DNA of 64,000 nt, from positions 744,001-808,000 of the forward strand of contig NZ_CP102453.1 in assembly GCF_024661895.1 (NCBI RefSeq), given 5' to 3'. The notes beneath the pieces were generated by a model. It ran no database searches and was not told the DNA's origin. It saw only the letters and a list, made by a program, of their open reading frames with translations. The stretch's first letter is position 1. Every line of letters starts with the position of its first letter. The position numbers and the translations under genes are program-made. This document shows, in pieces, positions 50,908-60,210 of this stretch. This DNA is from Fundicoccus culcitae. GTDB lineage: Bacteria; Bacillota; Bacilli; Lactobacillales; Aerococcaceae.

Positions 50908-53075
50908 CAATGATCCTCCCTAACTTTTGTCATCAGTATTTGTATCGATTTAAAGTCCCCTTTGGCCACATCCATCGTCAAACCGGCATACATTAATTCA
51001 GCCCCCGAATACACTTCGCTGCTATCTTCCACCCGATAGAGGGCTTCTTCTTCTAAATCTTTTAACCTCACAATAGTTTCCATTTCTTCATGGCTCGACA
51101 ACACTTTGACATAGGTCAATAAAACTTGATCACCGTATTTAAATTGAACCGCTGTTTCATTGGCCGTATGCATCACGCGGTATTGCTGACCCAATTGTAC
51201 CATTGATCGAATGGTTTTATAGCGTGTCACTTGGTCTTTCACTTGCTGTTGTTCAGCTTGCGACAAGTCATTTAAATCCAACTCATAGCCAAGATTGCCC
51301 ATCATAGCAACATCCCCACGTGTTTTCAAATCCGTGACACGATTCAATTGGTGATTAGGCACTGCCGAAACATGCGCCCCCATTGAAATCACTGGATGCA
51401 AGTAACTACTGCCATGTTGAATGTCCAATCGACTCACCGCATCCGTATTATCACTCGCCCAAACTTGTGGGAAATAGCGCATCATACCTAAATCATTACG
51501 ACCACCGCCACCTGAACAGCTCTCAAACAAAACCTCCGGATGCTTAGTCGTTAAGTAGGCCATCAAATCATACAAACCTAACATATATTGGTGCGACTGC
51601 ATCATGGTCTGCGTATAATCTGCCCCATTCCCAATGTTGGTCATATTCCGATTCATATCCCACTTGACATAGTCAATATCGTAATCCATTAACAACCCAT
51701 CAAATAAATATCGCATATACTCAACCACTTCAGGGTTCGCATAATTTAAAACCAGTTGATTCCGTGAATAGGTGTGTTCGCGGTTCGGCAATTGAATGAC
51801 CCAGTCCGGATGTTTACGGTACAAGTCACTATTTTCTGAAATCATCTCCGGCTCAATCCAAATCCCAAACTTAAGCCCACGACTTTTAATTTGCGCAATT
51901 AACTCACTCAAAGACCCTTGTATTTTAGCTTCATTCACATACCAGTCGCCTAATGAGGAATTGTCATCGTGACGCTGCCCAAACCATCCGTCATCTAAAA
52001 CAAACAATTCAATCCCTAACTCACTCGCCTTATCCGCAATCGCTAGCAACTTATCCCGGTTAAAATCAAAATAAGTCGCTTCCCAATTATTAATTAAAAT
52101 CGGTCTTTCTTGGTTAGCAAAATTCGCAGGCATTATGTGTTGGCGAATAAAGACATGACTGGTTTGACTCAGCTTGTTTAAACCCTGATAGCTAAAATTA
52201 AGCACGGCAACGGGCGTATCAAAACTTTCTTGTGGCTTTAATTGCCACATAAAATTATCAGCCGCAATCCCCATCGATACCCGCAGCTCATTCAGCTGGT
52301 TCTGTTGACAACCAAACTCAAAATTCCCACTATACATCAACTGAATGGATAGCGCCTCGCCAAAATCATCGGTCGTTGTCGGATGCGTAATAATCCCCGC
52401 TGGTGTCTGCCCATGCCCTGAAGCCCCTCGATTAGACCCCACAATAAATATCCCCTGATCAATAGTATGTCGTCTAACCGTTTTTTCACGAGCGTATGCC
52501 CCTTGAAAAGTTATCACATCATAATTATCCGTCGGTAAATCTAACATGACACTTTGGAGCCGATGCACCACCACGTCTTCCGCAGAGCTATTGATTAGTT
52601 GGGTAAATGTCGTGATGGTCGCACTGTTTTCGTAAACCGTATAATACAATTTGAGCATTAAATGAGCGACTTGATCACGTAAGGTCAAAGTTAGTGTCGT
52701 TGCTTCCTCCGGACTAGCGTATGGACTAGGGAGTCCTTGGGCAGTAATGACACCGGGCGTAATTTCATAAGATTCATAGCGGAAGTCCGTTGTTTCATTA
52801 TTAGTATGCTGAATACGAATACTCGGCTGGCGAAAATCACCTAAGCCATGTTGCCCAATCAACAGCCTTTGCGTATCCATCGAAAACTCGCGTTGATGCG
52901 GATTGGGATTCCCTGAAAACGCATGATCTTTTAAGATAACCGCATTCGATCCATGATACTGCTTAACCTGGCGACCAATGTATTTAAGAAACAAATAGCC
53001 ATCTGCTTCCTCGATAATCATTGTCAGATTGTCTGCATGTAAGTAAAATTGTTGCTCACTTTTTATAATTGGCAT
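50907..53075 (-). CDS. Alpha-galactosidase, glycoside hydrolase family 36
   Basis: A 722-residue GH36 enzyme (AgaA/RafA/MelA type of Gram-positive bacteria). The nucleophile Asp is in YVKWDMNRNMT (about residue 470) and the acid/base Asp in ASDNTDAVSRLD (about 540); FVLDDGWFGQRH and ESCSGGGGRND are family hallmarks. It releases galactose from raffinose, melibiose and similar sugars. It is the first gene of the operon, following the 41-bp repeat array. Confidence 0.95.
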   Translation of the reverse strand: MPIIKSEQQFYLHADNLTMIIEEADGYLFLKYIGRQVKQYHGSNAVILKDHAFSGNPNPHQREFSMDTQRLLIGQHGLGDFRQPSIRIQHTNNETTDFRYESYEITPGVITAQGLPSPYASPEEATTLTLTLRDQVAHLMLKLYYTVYENSATITTFTQLINSSAEDVVVHRLQSVMLDLPTDNYDVITFQGAYAREKTVRRHTIDQGIFIVGSNRGASGHGQTPAGIITHPTTTDDFGEALSIQLMYSGNFEFGCQQNQLNELRVSMGIAADNFMWQLKPQESFDTPVAVLNFSYQGLNKLSQTSHVFIRQHIMPANFANQERPILINNWEATYFDFNRDKLLAIADKASELGIELFVLDDGWFGQRHDDNSSLGDWYVNEAKIQGSLSELIAQIKSRGLKFGIWIEPEMISENSDLYRKHPDWVIQLPNREHTYSRNQLVLNYANPEVVEYMRYLFDGLLMDYDIDYVKWDMNRNMTNIGNGADYTQTMMQSHQYMLGLYDLMAYLTTKHPEVLFESCSGGGGRNDLGMMRYFPQVWASDNTDAVSRLDIQHGSSYLHPVISMGAHVSAVPNHQLNRVTDLKTRGDVAMMGNLGYELDLNDLSQAEQQQVKDQVTRYKTIRSMVQLGQQYRVMHTANETAVQFKYGDQVLLTYVKVLSSHEEMETIVRLKDLEEEALYRVEDSSEVYSGAELMYAGLTMDVAKGDFKSIQILMTKVREDH

Positions 53076-53411
53076 CCTATCTCCCCTTTCATTCTAATGA
53101 TACCGTATTCAGACAACTTACTAAATAGATTTATGTGAACAACTTTAGCGAATTTAGGTAACATAATGACATATTGGATGCGATTATGAAAAGAGAGGGG
53201 GGCGCATGCCTTCGAAAACCTGGGATGGCACGCGCTCCTTCTCCGCATGCCTTCGAAAATTCGGGATGGCACGCGCTCCTTCTCCGCATGCCTTCGAAAA
53301 TTCAGGATGGCACGCGCTCCTTCTCCGCATGCCTTCGAAAACTTGGGATGGCACGCGCTCCTTCTCCGCATGCCTTCGAAAACTTTGGATGGCACGCGCT
53401 AAGTAAATTGA
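53076..53411. other. Repeat-filled gap upstream of the alpha-galactosidase
   Basis: Apart from the alpha-galactosidase ribosome site and a weak promoter candidate, this gap holds only the 41-bp array at 53207-53400. Open frames on both strands here follow the repeat. Confidence 0.75.
53207..53400. repeat. Tandem array, about 4.7 x 41 bp, with GCATGCC/GGCACGC dyad
   Basis: Units start at 53207, 53248, 53289, 53330 and 53371 (last one 30 bases). Each has TGCCTTCGAAAA followed by GGATGGCACGCGCTCC, giving a near-perfect GCATGCC / GGCACGC hairpin. GC-rich relative to flanks. The array lies between the NERD gene's 3-prime end and the alpha-galactosidase promoter. Confidence 0.9.
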
Positions 53412-54317
53412 TTAAGAATTAATAACATAATATGATAATTGGCTTTTTGGAATTAGAGTAAAATTCGTTCCTAGATGTCTCTTTATCGTACGCTTACTTA
53501 TTTCTTGTCCCATTAACTCAAATACGTTCTGAGTTGTTAGAAATTCTGGATTGTCATGAAACAAGCTATTGAGTTCGTGCCCATGGCGGCAAATAGTAGC
53601 CTCTAAGCTCTCGCTAGTGTGGCAATGTTTGCATTTTACTGAGTAGCGTCCTCTCTCCACCTCAAATTTCCCACAATGATTGCAATAGATGCCTTTGTTT
53701 AAGCGGCTGAAGTCTTGGGGTTGTAGGCGGGAGAATTTGGCGTTGTAGTCGGTGCGGTATTTATTGAGGGTGTTTTGGATTTTAGTGGTTTGCCAGTTTT
53801 GAAGGGGTGTGTGGTTGGGTAGGTATTTGATGAAGTCACGCAGGTCGTTGTGGGTGACAATTTGTAACGCAGGTAGCTGGTCGTAGATGAATTTGCCGTG
53901 TGGATTAATGAAGACCATGACCGGGTCGACTTTGACATTGTAATAGATGGATTCAGCGATGCTACGGATGCAATCGGTGCGATCAATCATGGTGTTAAAT
54001 ATATTTTTTTTACTGGGCTTTTGATTGTAATAACATTTGCCATTTCGATACTCAAACAAACAATCGTAATTTTTGACATCAATCACCAGCCATTGTTTGG
54101 GGGAAATTAAGATAAAATCCGTTTGCATCACCCCTTCATAATCAAACCAATAATCTTCGATAAATAACCAGTCCGAATTAACATAGTCATTGTACCATTT
54201 GACAAACTCCCTTTCCCCTTCATAGCCACGTTGCAAATTGTTTAAGCGATTCGTTTCAGTGAGTACACCCCGTTTCTCTTTATATTCTAAGAAAACTAAT
54301 TCGATATTTTTTTCCAT
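53412..54317 (-). CDS. NERD-domain (nuclease-related) protein with zinc ribbon
   Basis: A 301-residue protein with a NERD domain (about 30-145): GYEGEREFVKW, a DFILISPKQWLVIDVKN core with the nuclease-type Asp/Asp-Lys residues, and a C-terminal CxxC-x17-CxxC zinc ribbon (YCNHCGK ... VKCKHCH, about 208-232), then an HTH-like tail. NERD proteins are nuclease-like and often part of DNA processing or defence; here it stands alone between sugar operons. AGGAGG precedes the ATG. Confidence 0.82.
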   Translation of the reverse strand: MEKNIELVFLEYKEKRGVLTETNRLNNLQRGYEGEREFVKWYNDYVNSDWLFIEDYWFDYEGVMQTDFILISPKQWLVIDVKNYDCLFEYRNGKCYYNQKPSKKNIFNTMIDRTDCIRSIAESIYYNVKVDPVMVFINPHGKFIYDQLPALQIVTHNDLRDFIKYLPNHTPLQNWQTTKIQNTLNKYRTDYNAKFSRLQPQDFSRLNKGIYCNHCGKFEVERGRYSVKCKHCHTSESLEATICRHGHELNSLFHDNPEFLTTQNVFELMGQEISKRTIKRHLGTNFTLIPKSQLSYYVINS

Positions 54318-54373
54318 TTTGACACCTCCTACTTATATATACGTAAAAAATGTCAAATTCCACTTTTTTAAAT

Positions 54374-54410
54374 AAAAAAACATCCTAGTTTTTACACTAG
54401 AATGCTCTAA
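54374..54410 (-). terminator. Intrinsic terminator of the hexarate operon
   Basis: CATTCTAGT and ACTAGGATG pair around GTAAAA with one mismatch and are followed on the minus strand by TTTTTTTATTT, just past the stop codon of the last gene. Confidence 0.85.
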
Positions 54411-54422
54411 ATAAATATCCCC

Positions 54423-55769
54423 TTACCGCACCATGGTCGGGCGTTTTGAATCATACTGCCATCCTGGGATTAGATATTGCATGGCAATCGTATCGTCCCG
54501 ATCACTAAACGGCGAATCTAAATACAATTGATGTGCCCGGTTTAACTTATCAAAGTCTAATTCAACCCCTAAACCAGGTTTATCAGGCACCTTAATTTTC
54601 CCATCCTTAATCACTAATGGATTTTTTAACAAAGACTCACCGTCTTGCCAAATCCAGTGAGTATCGACAGGGGTGATATGACCTGGTGCTGCCGCTGCAA
54701 CTTGCACAAAAGTGGCTAAAGTAATATCAAAATGATTATTCGAGTGTGAGCCCCAGGTTAAATTGAAATCATTTAACAAATAAGCCATACGAATACTCCC
54801 ACTTAAGGTCCAGAAATGAGGATCAGCCAGAACGATATCAACTGACCGTAGCATTAAGGCATGATAAAATTGACGCCAGTTAGTTGCAATCATATTTGTC
54901 GCTAATTGGAATCCAGTGGCCGCTTTATATTCGGCGTTAATTTCACGACTGGATAAACTTCCTTCAGGTCCACATGGATCTTCCACATAACTGAGTACAT
55001 CCCCTAAATCTTTAGTGAGTTCAATCGCTTCTTCAAGCGTCCAAGCCCCGTTGGGATCAATATTGATGCGTCCTTGGGGGAAGGCTGCCTTCAATTGTTT
55101 CACGGTGTCAATTTCAATCTTCGGGTCTAATGCTCCACCTTTTAATTTAAAATGTGTAAAACCGTATTTGTCATGTAATACGCTGGCTTGTTTGACAATT
55201 GCTTCCGGAGTCATCATTTCAGTCCGGCGCAAGTTTTCCCAAACATTCAAATCGCCTGCTGGCGCTTTCTCATAGGGCAAGTCTATCTTATTAGCATCTG
55301 CACTGTAAAATAAATATCCCAGAAACTCTACTTCATCGCGTTGCTGACCTAAATCCCCTAACAATGAAGCCATTGGTTGATTCAGATGCTTCCCCAATAA
55401 ATCGAGCATAGCACATTCAATGGCAGCCTCAGATTGCACCACATATTTTAAGTTGGCGATATTTAATTTTTGTAGCCCTTCCCCTTCATCGGCCACGTGA
55501 ACTCTGTGTCTATTTTTAATCTTATTTAATACTTTTCTATATTCACTGATTGGCTCGCCAATGACATATTGCGTAAAACGCTTTAATTGGTCAGTAATAT
55601 GCTCGCCACCATGAATTTCACCTATCCCATACTCACCTGTATCGTCTTCTAAAACAACAATATTACGAGTGAAATGCGGGGCATGACAGCCACTTAACGT
55701 TAAGGTGGGACTATCATGACCAGCAACTGGGTAAACTTTCATATCTTTTACTTTTGGAACGTTAGCCAT
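54423..55769 (-). CDS. gudD: Glucarate dehydratase-family enolase-superfamily enzyme (copy 1)
   Basis: A 448-residue enolase-superfamily acid-sugar dehydratase of the GudD type. The KxK base motif (FKLKGGA), metal ligands in INIDPNGAW and VEDPCGPEG, and the His of SHSNNHFD are present. GudD dehydrates D-glucarate or L-idarate to 5-keto-4-deoxyglucarate. It is about half-identical by eye to the copy at 58862, from which it is separated by garR, glycerate kinase and the aldolase gene. A hairpin (55830-55853) and a TGTAAGAG/TTTACA dyad upstream suggest partly separate transcription. Confidence 0.9.
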   Translation of the reverse strand: MANVPKVKDMKVYPVAGHDSPTLTLSGCHAPHFTRNIVVLEDDTGEYGIGEIHGGEHITDQLKRFTQYVIGEPISEYRKVLNKIKNRHRVHVADEGEGLQKLNIANLKYVVQSEAAIECAMLDLLGKHLNQPMASLLGDLGQQRDEVEFLGYLFYSADANKIDLPYEKAPAGDLNVWENLRRTEMMTPEAIVKQASVLHDKYGFTHFKLKGGALDPKIEIDTVKQLKAAFPQGRINIDPNGAWTLEEAIELTKDLGDVLSYVEDPCGPEGSLSSREINAEYKAATGFQLATNMIATNWRQFYHALMLRSVDIVLADPHFWTLSGSIRMAYLLNDFNLTWGSHSNNHFDITLATFVQVAAAAPGHITPVDTHWIWQDGESLLKNPLVIKDGKIKVPDKPGLGVELDFDKLNRAHQLYLDSPFSDRDDTIAMQYLIPGWQYDSKRPTMVR

Positions 55770-55787
55770 TGAGTTCTCTCCTTCCGA

Positions 55788-55853
55788 AAATGTAAGAGTT
55801 TACATTGTGTTTAAGTAAAATAGGGAGACAGAGCTCCCTATTCATGTCAATCT
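55788..55853 (-). promoter_or_regulatory. Hairpin plus cre-like dyad ahead of gudD copy 1
   Basis: ATAGGGAG-N6-CTCCCTAT followed by TTTTAC (minus strand) looks like a terminator for the upstream genes. Next, TGTAAGAGTTTACA (55791-55804) is an inverted repeat that matches the cre consensus at all but one position. Both lie between garR and gudD. Confidence 0.55.
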
Positions 55854-55859
55854 TAATGA

Positions 55860-56741
55860 TTATTGTAATTTTTGATTGTTAATTAATTCGTAGTAACGTG
55901 CAATGGCACTGTGATCTTCTTTATCATGTCCATGGGCTTTCAATGATTGTAAAATTTCCATTGACAATGCAGTAAATGGTGATGAAACATTCAACTCTTT
56001 AGACGTATCTAAAGCATTTTGTAAGTCTTTAATATGTAATTCAATTCGGAATCCTGGATCGAAATTACCATCAAAGATTTTTTGCGATTTTTGTTCCATA
56101 ACTTTACTTCCAGCTAAGCCTGTACGAATTGCTTGGTAAACGCTTGATGGGTCAACATCAGCTTTTTTAGCCAGGCTGTACGCTTCAGAAATAGCAGCGA
56201 TATTGATAGCAACGATCATTTGGTTTGCTAATTTAGTAATGTTACCTGCACCAACTTCACCTACTAAAGTCACGCTAGACGCCATAACCATCAAAGTATC
56301 ATAGTATTTATCGAAAACTTCTTTATCGCCACCTACCATAACAGCGATGGAGCCTTCGATTGCGCCGGGTTCACCACCAGATACAGGCGCATCCAAGAAG
56401 TTCACACCCTGTTCAGCTAAACGTTCTGCAAATTTTTTGCTGGCAACTGGTGAAATGGAACTCATATCAACGACAGTTTGTCCCTCAGATAATCCTTCTG
56501 CAATCCCATTTTCACTAAATAACGCTGATTCAACATGTGGTGAATTTGGTAACATAATGATAACGAGTTCAGATTTTTCCGCAGCTTCACGCCCACTAGA
56601 AACACCTTGGCCCCCTGCTTCAACTAAAGCATCAATCGCCGCTTGGTTAAAATCATAGCCAAATACTTCATGTCCAGCTTTAACTAAATTAATTGCCATT
56701 GGTTTCCCCATAATTCCTAATCCAACAAATCCAATTTTCAT
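55860..56741 (-). CDS. garR: Tartronate semialdehyde (2-hydroxy-3-oxopropionate) reductase
   Basis: A 293-residue beta-hydroxyacid dehydrogenase: NAD-binding GLGIMGKPMAINL at the start, substrate-binding LDAPVSGGEPGA (about 118-130) and the catalytic Lys in GNITKLANQM (about 171). It reduces tartronate semialdehyde to D-glycerate in hexarate breakdown. AAAGGTG precedes the ATG. Its substrate would come from the aldolase encoded two genes upstream. Confidence 0.93.
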   Translation of the reverse strand: MKIGFVGLGIMGKPMAINLVKAGHEVFGYDFNQAAIDALVEAGGQGVSSGREAAEKSELVIIMLPNSPHVESALFSENGIAEGLSEGQTVVDMSSISPVASKKFAERLAEQGVNFLDAPVSGGEPGAIEGSIAVMVGGDKEVFDKYYDTLMVMASSVTLVGEVGAGNITKLANQMIVAINIAAISEAYSLAKKADVDPSSVYQAIRTGLAGSKVMEQKSQKIFDGNFDPGFRIELHIKDLQNALDTSKELNVSSPFTALSMEILQSLKAHGHDKEDHSAIARYYELINNQKLQ

Positions 56742-56757
56742 TTATATCACCTTTCTT

Positions 56758-57912
56758 TTATCGTTTTTTACCTAATAAAAATGCTCGAATGGCTGTTTCA
56801 CCAGCAGTAATTATATTGTCTTCTGTGTTTTCAATTGCTTCTTCTAATGTCATTGGACGATTGATAACCGAAAGAACTAAATCTAAGCCTGCATCATAAA
56901 CCTTCGTCAAGTCATTTTCACGACTTCCAACAATTGCCATAACGGGAACATTGAGTTTTTTGGCTATTTTTGCAATTCCTATAGGTGCTTTGCCTTGAAT
57001 CGACTGATCATCAATACTACCCTCGCCAGTGATAACTAAATGGGCATCTTTAATCGTATCTTCAAAATTGATAATTTCTAACATTTTGTCAATACCTTGA
57101 TAGATTTCAGTATGACAGAAAGCCAATAAGCCAGCACCTAAACCACCAGCAGCACCTGAACCTGGAATTTCAGAGATTTGCTTTCCAGTATAAGCATCAA
57201 TGACATCCGCATATTGCTTCATCCATGAATCTATTTCCTCAATCCGATCCTTAGGGACCCCTTTTTGTGGTCCATATATGGCAGTTGCACCATTTTTTCC
57301 TACTAAGGGATTGGATACGTCAGATAGAATCATAATTGTAACGTCATCTAAGGCTTCTAAACGCTTAGATGCATCGATTTTAGCTACTTCTTTTAATGAA
57401 CTCGCACCAGTCTGTTTATGATCGATGATATTTCCATTTTTATCTATAAATTGATAACCTAAAGCTTGAGCCATACCCATGCCACCATCATTCGTGGCAC
57501 TACCACCCAGCCCAATATATATCTTTTTAACACCTTTTTCGATTGCATGGACAATTAATTGACCAACGCCATAGGTGTTACCTTTTAAGACATTTTCCAA
57601 ATTATTTTCAACTAAACCCATACCGCTCGCTTCAGCCATTTCGATAATAGCCGTTTCAGAATCAAGCAATCCATATTCTGCTTCGACTTCTTCACCTATC
57701 GAATTAAACACAGTAGTTGTAACAAACGTTCCATCAAGTGCAGTCGTTAATGATTTAACTGTTCCTTCACCACCATCAGCAATTGGTATTTGGAGAATGT
57801 TTGAATTTTTTAATGTGCGTTGAATACCTTCAGCTACCCATCCCTCTACCTCAAAAGTTGTTCCACTGCCTTTAAATGAATCAATAGCCAGAACAATTTT
57901 ATATTCTTCCAA
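56758..57912 (-). CDS. Glycerate kinase (GlxK/GarK type)
   Basis: A 384-residue glycerate kinase of the GarK/GlxK fold (DSFKGSGT at the N-terminus, GLGGSATNDGGMGMAQALGY about 130-149, GSGAAGGLGAGL about 265). It phosphorylates glycerate made by GarR, feeding glycolysis. The start codon is TTG after GGGGGTGG. The gene is 17 bases upstream of garR. Confidence 0.93.
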   Translation of the reverse strand: MEEYKIVLAIDSFKGSGTTFEVEGWVAEGIQRTLKNSNILQIPIADGGEGTVKSLTTALDGTFVTTTVFNSIGEEVEAEYGLLDSETAIIEMAEASGMGLVENNLENVLKGNTYGVGQLIVHAIEKGVKKIYIGLGGSATNDGGMGMAQALGYQFIDKNGNIIDHKQTGASSLKEVAKIDASKRLEALDDVTIMILSDVSNPLVGKNGATAIYGPQKGVPKDRIEEIDSWMKQYADVIDAYTGKQISEIPGSGAAGGLGAGLLAFCHTEIYQGIDKMLEIINFEDTIKDAHLVITGEGSIDDQSIQGKAPIGIAKIAKKLNVPVMAIVGSRENDLTKVYDAGLDLVLSVINRPMTLEEAIENTEDNIITAGETAIRAFLLGKKR

Positions 57913-57943
57913 ATTACCACCCCCTTTAAACCCAAAACAAAAC

Positions 57944-58846
57944 CTAATCGATAAGTTCAGCTAGTCGCATTTCTTCTTCCATTTTTTCTAAAATCTTACC
58001 CTTAGATCCTTCGGTTGGTCGAATGGATTTACCAACATCCAGACCCATAATGTTCGCCATGTCTTTGGTTGCCGCTGGGAAACTGGCAGCATCTTGTGAT
58101 ACACGAATCGGATTTAATTTATATTGTAAATCACGTGCTTTTTCAAAGTTTCCTGCTGCAAATTCATTGTAAATCCCATTAACTAAGGGACCAAACATAT
58201 TAGCTGTCGAAGCCACACTACCGACTGCTCCCATGCATAAGCTTGGGAAAATGATTGTATCTTTACCCGATAAAACTCTAAAGCCTGTTTCACGCGTTAA
58301 ACGAATAATTTCACTTAAGAAAGAAATATCGCCACTTGAATCTTTAATTCCAAGAATATTTGGGACTTCAATAGCCAATTTCGCAATTATTTCTTTAGGA
58401 ATATTGTAACCACAACGTCCCGGGTTGTTGTATAACAACATAGCTGTATCAGGCACCGCATCCGCGATGGCTTTGAAGTGATTAAACAAAGCTTCATCCG
58501 TTGGTTTTATGAACATTGGACTTAACACGGAAATACCTGCAATATCTCTCTTAGCCGCTTCTTTAGCTAACTGTATACATTTACGGGTACGAATAGCGCC
58601 AATACCAAAGTAGACAGGTACCCGACCAGCGGTTTCTTCCAAGATTATATCAATCCCACGAAACATTTCTTCATCTTCAAACATATAAAACTCAGAGTTA
58701 CTACCAAAGGCTAGAATTCCATGAACACCATCTTCAATAACATGATTAACAATTTTTCTTAATCTTACTTCGTCCAAATCTTCATTGTCATCGACTGGCG
58801 AAATTATAGGAACAATAATCCCTTTGATACTTTCTTTATCAATCAT
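57944..58846 (-). CDS. DapA-family (DHDPS/NAL) lyase or dehydratase, probable keto-deoxyglucarate aldolase
   Basis: A 300-residue class I aldolase-fold protein: the Schiff-base Lys is in GIKDSSGD (about residue 165), the Tyr in LLYNNPGRCGYN (about 137) and GSNSEFY replaces the GTTGE motif of DapA. The family includes 5-keto-4-deoxyglucarate dehydratase and 2-keto-3-deoxy acid aldolases. In this operon, with garR and glycerate kinase but no GarL, cleavage to pyruvate and tartronate semialdehyde is the function that completes the pathway (inference). Confidence 0.88.
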   Translation of the reverse strand: MIDKESIKGIIVPIISPVDDNEDLDEVRLRKIVNHVIEDGVHGILAFGSNSEFYMFEDEEMFRGIDIILEETAGRVPVYFGIGAIRTRKCIQLAKEAAKRDIAGISVLSPMFIKPTDEALFNHFKAIADAVPDTAMLLYNNPGRCGYNIPKEIIAKLAIEVPNILGIKDSSGDISFLSEIIRLTRETGFRVLSGKDTIIFPSLCMGAVGSVASTANMFGPLVNGIYNEFAAGNFEKARDLQYKLNPIRVSQDAASFPAATKDMANIMGLDVGKSIRPTEGSKGKILEKMEEEMRLAELID

Positions 58847-58861
58847 TTTACCTCTCCTTAT

Positions 58862-60190
58862 TTATGGTCTTACTAACGATGGTTTCTTATTATTAAATGT
58901 CCAACCTGGAATTAAATATTGCATAGCCGTCGCATCATCACGTGCACCTAAATTATTGTCAATGTAAAGTTGATTGGCTTTTTTAATGGCCTCAATATCT
59001 GGTGTAATACCCAATCCAACAGAATCTTTCGCAATATGAATGGCTCCATTTTCAATCTTATGTGGATTTTTTGTTAAAAATTGACCATCTTGCCAAATAT
59101 AATGCGTATCACAAGCATTAATTTCTCCAGGAGCTGCGGCACCCGTATGGGCAACCATCGCTAACGAAATATCAAAATGGTTATTTGAGTGAACACCCCA
59201 AGTCATTCCAAAATCATGACATAGTTGGGAAACTCTTACAGAACCTTGCATGGTCCAAAAATGTGGGTCAGCCAATGGAATAGTTACACTATTTAAGTGA
59301 ATGGAATGACGCATTTGACGCCAATCGGTAGCAACCATGTTCGTTGCTGTTGGAAGTCCAGTTCTTAAAATAAATTCAGACATAACTTCTCTACCTGAAA
59401 AACCATTTTCTGCGCCACACGGATCTTCTACATACGTTAACGTACCATGCATATCTTTACACAATTCAACGGCTTCATCTAATGACCATGCCCCGTTTGG
59501 ATCTAAGGTAATACGGGCATTTGGAAATTCAGCTTTTAAAGCTTTAATCGCTTCGATTTCTTCTTTACCTTCAAGAACGCCACCTTTTAGTTTTAAATCT
59601 TTAAAACCATAACGCTTAACGGCAGCTTTTGCTTGTTCAACAATGGCTTGCGGAGTCAACATTTCTGTCCGACGGATTTTACCCCAATCGTCTGAATTAT
59701 CATCATTTTGTAAATATGGTAAATCTGTTTTATTTGGATCTGCCACATAGAATAAATAACCTAAGAATGGAACATCTTCACGGACTTGTCCGTCACCTAA
59801 TAAAGCAGCCACTGGAACTTGTAAATGTTGTCCTAATAAGTCTAATAAGGGCGTTTCCACAGCTGTTTGAACATGGACTGTTGTTCTTAAATCAAACGTT
59901 TGTAATCCACGACCACCACTATCTAATGCTCCGTATCTTTCACCAATTTCTTTAACAATGTTTTTGTATTCACCTACGCTACGTCCAACAACTAAATCTT
60001 TAACCTCTTCTAAAGTCTGAGTGATTTTTTCGCCACCTGGTACTTCACCACAGCCGACATTGCCATTATCATCTTCTAAAATGACGATATTTCGAGTAAA
60101 GTAAGGTCCATGTGCCCCACTTAAATTTAATAACATTGAGTCATAACCAGCTACTGGATATACATCCATTTTTACAATTTTTGGAATCAT
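58862..60190 (-). CDS. gudD: Glucarate dehydratase-family enolase-superfamily enzyme (copy 2)
   Basis: A 442-residue homologue of the enzyme at 54423: KxK in LKLKGGV, metal ligands in LDPNGAW and [10 protein letters not shown], and the His in VHSNNHFD. Two GudD-type enzymes in one operon may act on different diacids (D-glucarate versus L-idarate) or one may be the GudX-like non-catalytic relative; the catalytic residues look intact in both. AAAGGAG precedes the ATG. Confidence 0.9.
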   Translation of the reverse strand: MIPKIVKMDVYPVAGYDSMLLNLSGAHGPYFTRNIVILEDDNGNVGCGEVPGGEKITQTLEEVKDLVVGRSVGEYKNIVKEIGERYGALDSGGRGLQTFDLRTTVHVQTAVETPLLDLLGQHLQVPVAALLGDGQVREDVPFLGYLFYVADPNKTDLPYLQNDDNSDDWGKIRRTEMLTPQAIVEQAKAAVKRYGFKDLKLKGGVLEGKEEIEAIKALKAEFPNARITLDPNGAWSLDEAVELCKDMHGTLTYVEDPCGAENGFSGREVMSEFILRTGLPTATNMVATDWRQMRHSIHLNSVTIPLADPHFWTMQGSVRVSQLCHDFGMTWGVHSNNHFDISLAMVAHTGAAAPGEINACDTHYIWQDGQFLTKNPHKIENGAIHIAKDSVGLGITPDIEAIKKANQLYIDNNLGARDDATAMQYLIPGWTFNNKKPSLVRP

Positions 60191-60210
60191 TTTGTTCTCC
60201 TTTTGAAATT

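Noticed and set aside
53063-53422. Three overlapping frames of about 66-110 codons in the 41-bp array
   Set aside because: All follow the repeat on both strands; translations are repetitive and unlike known proteins.
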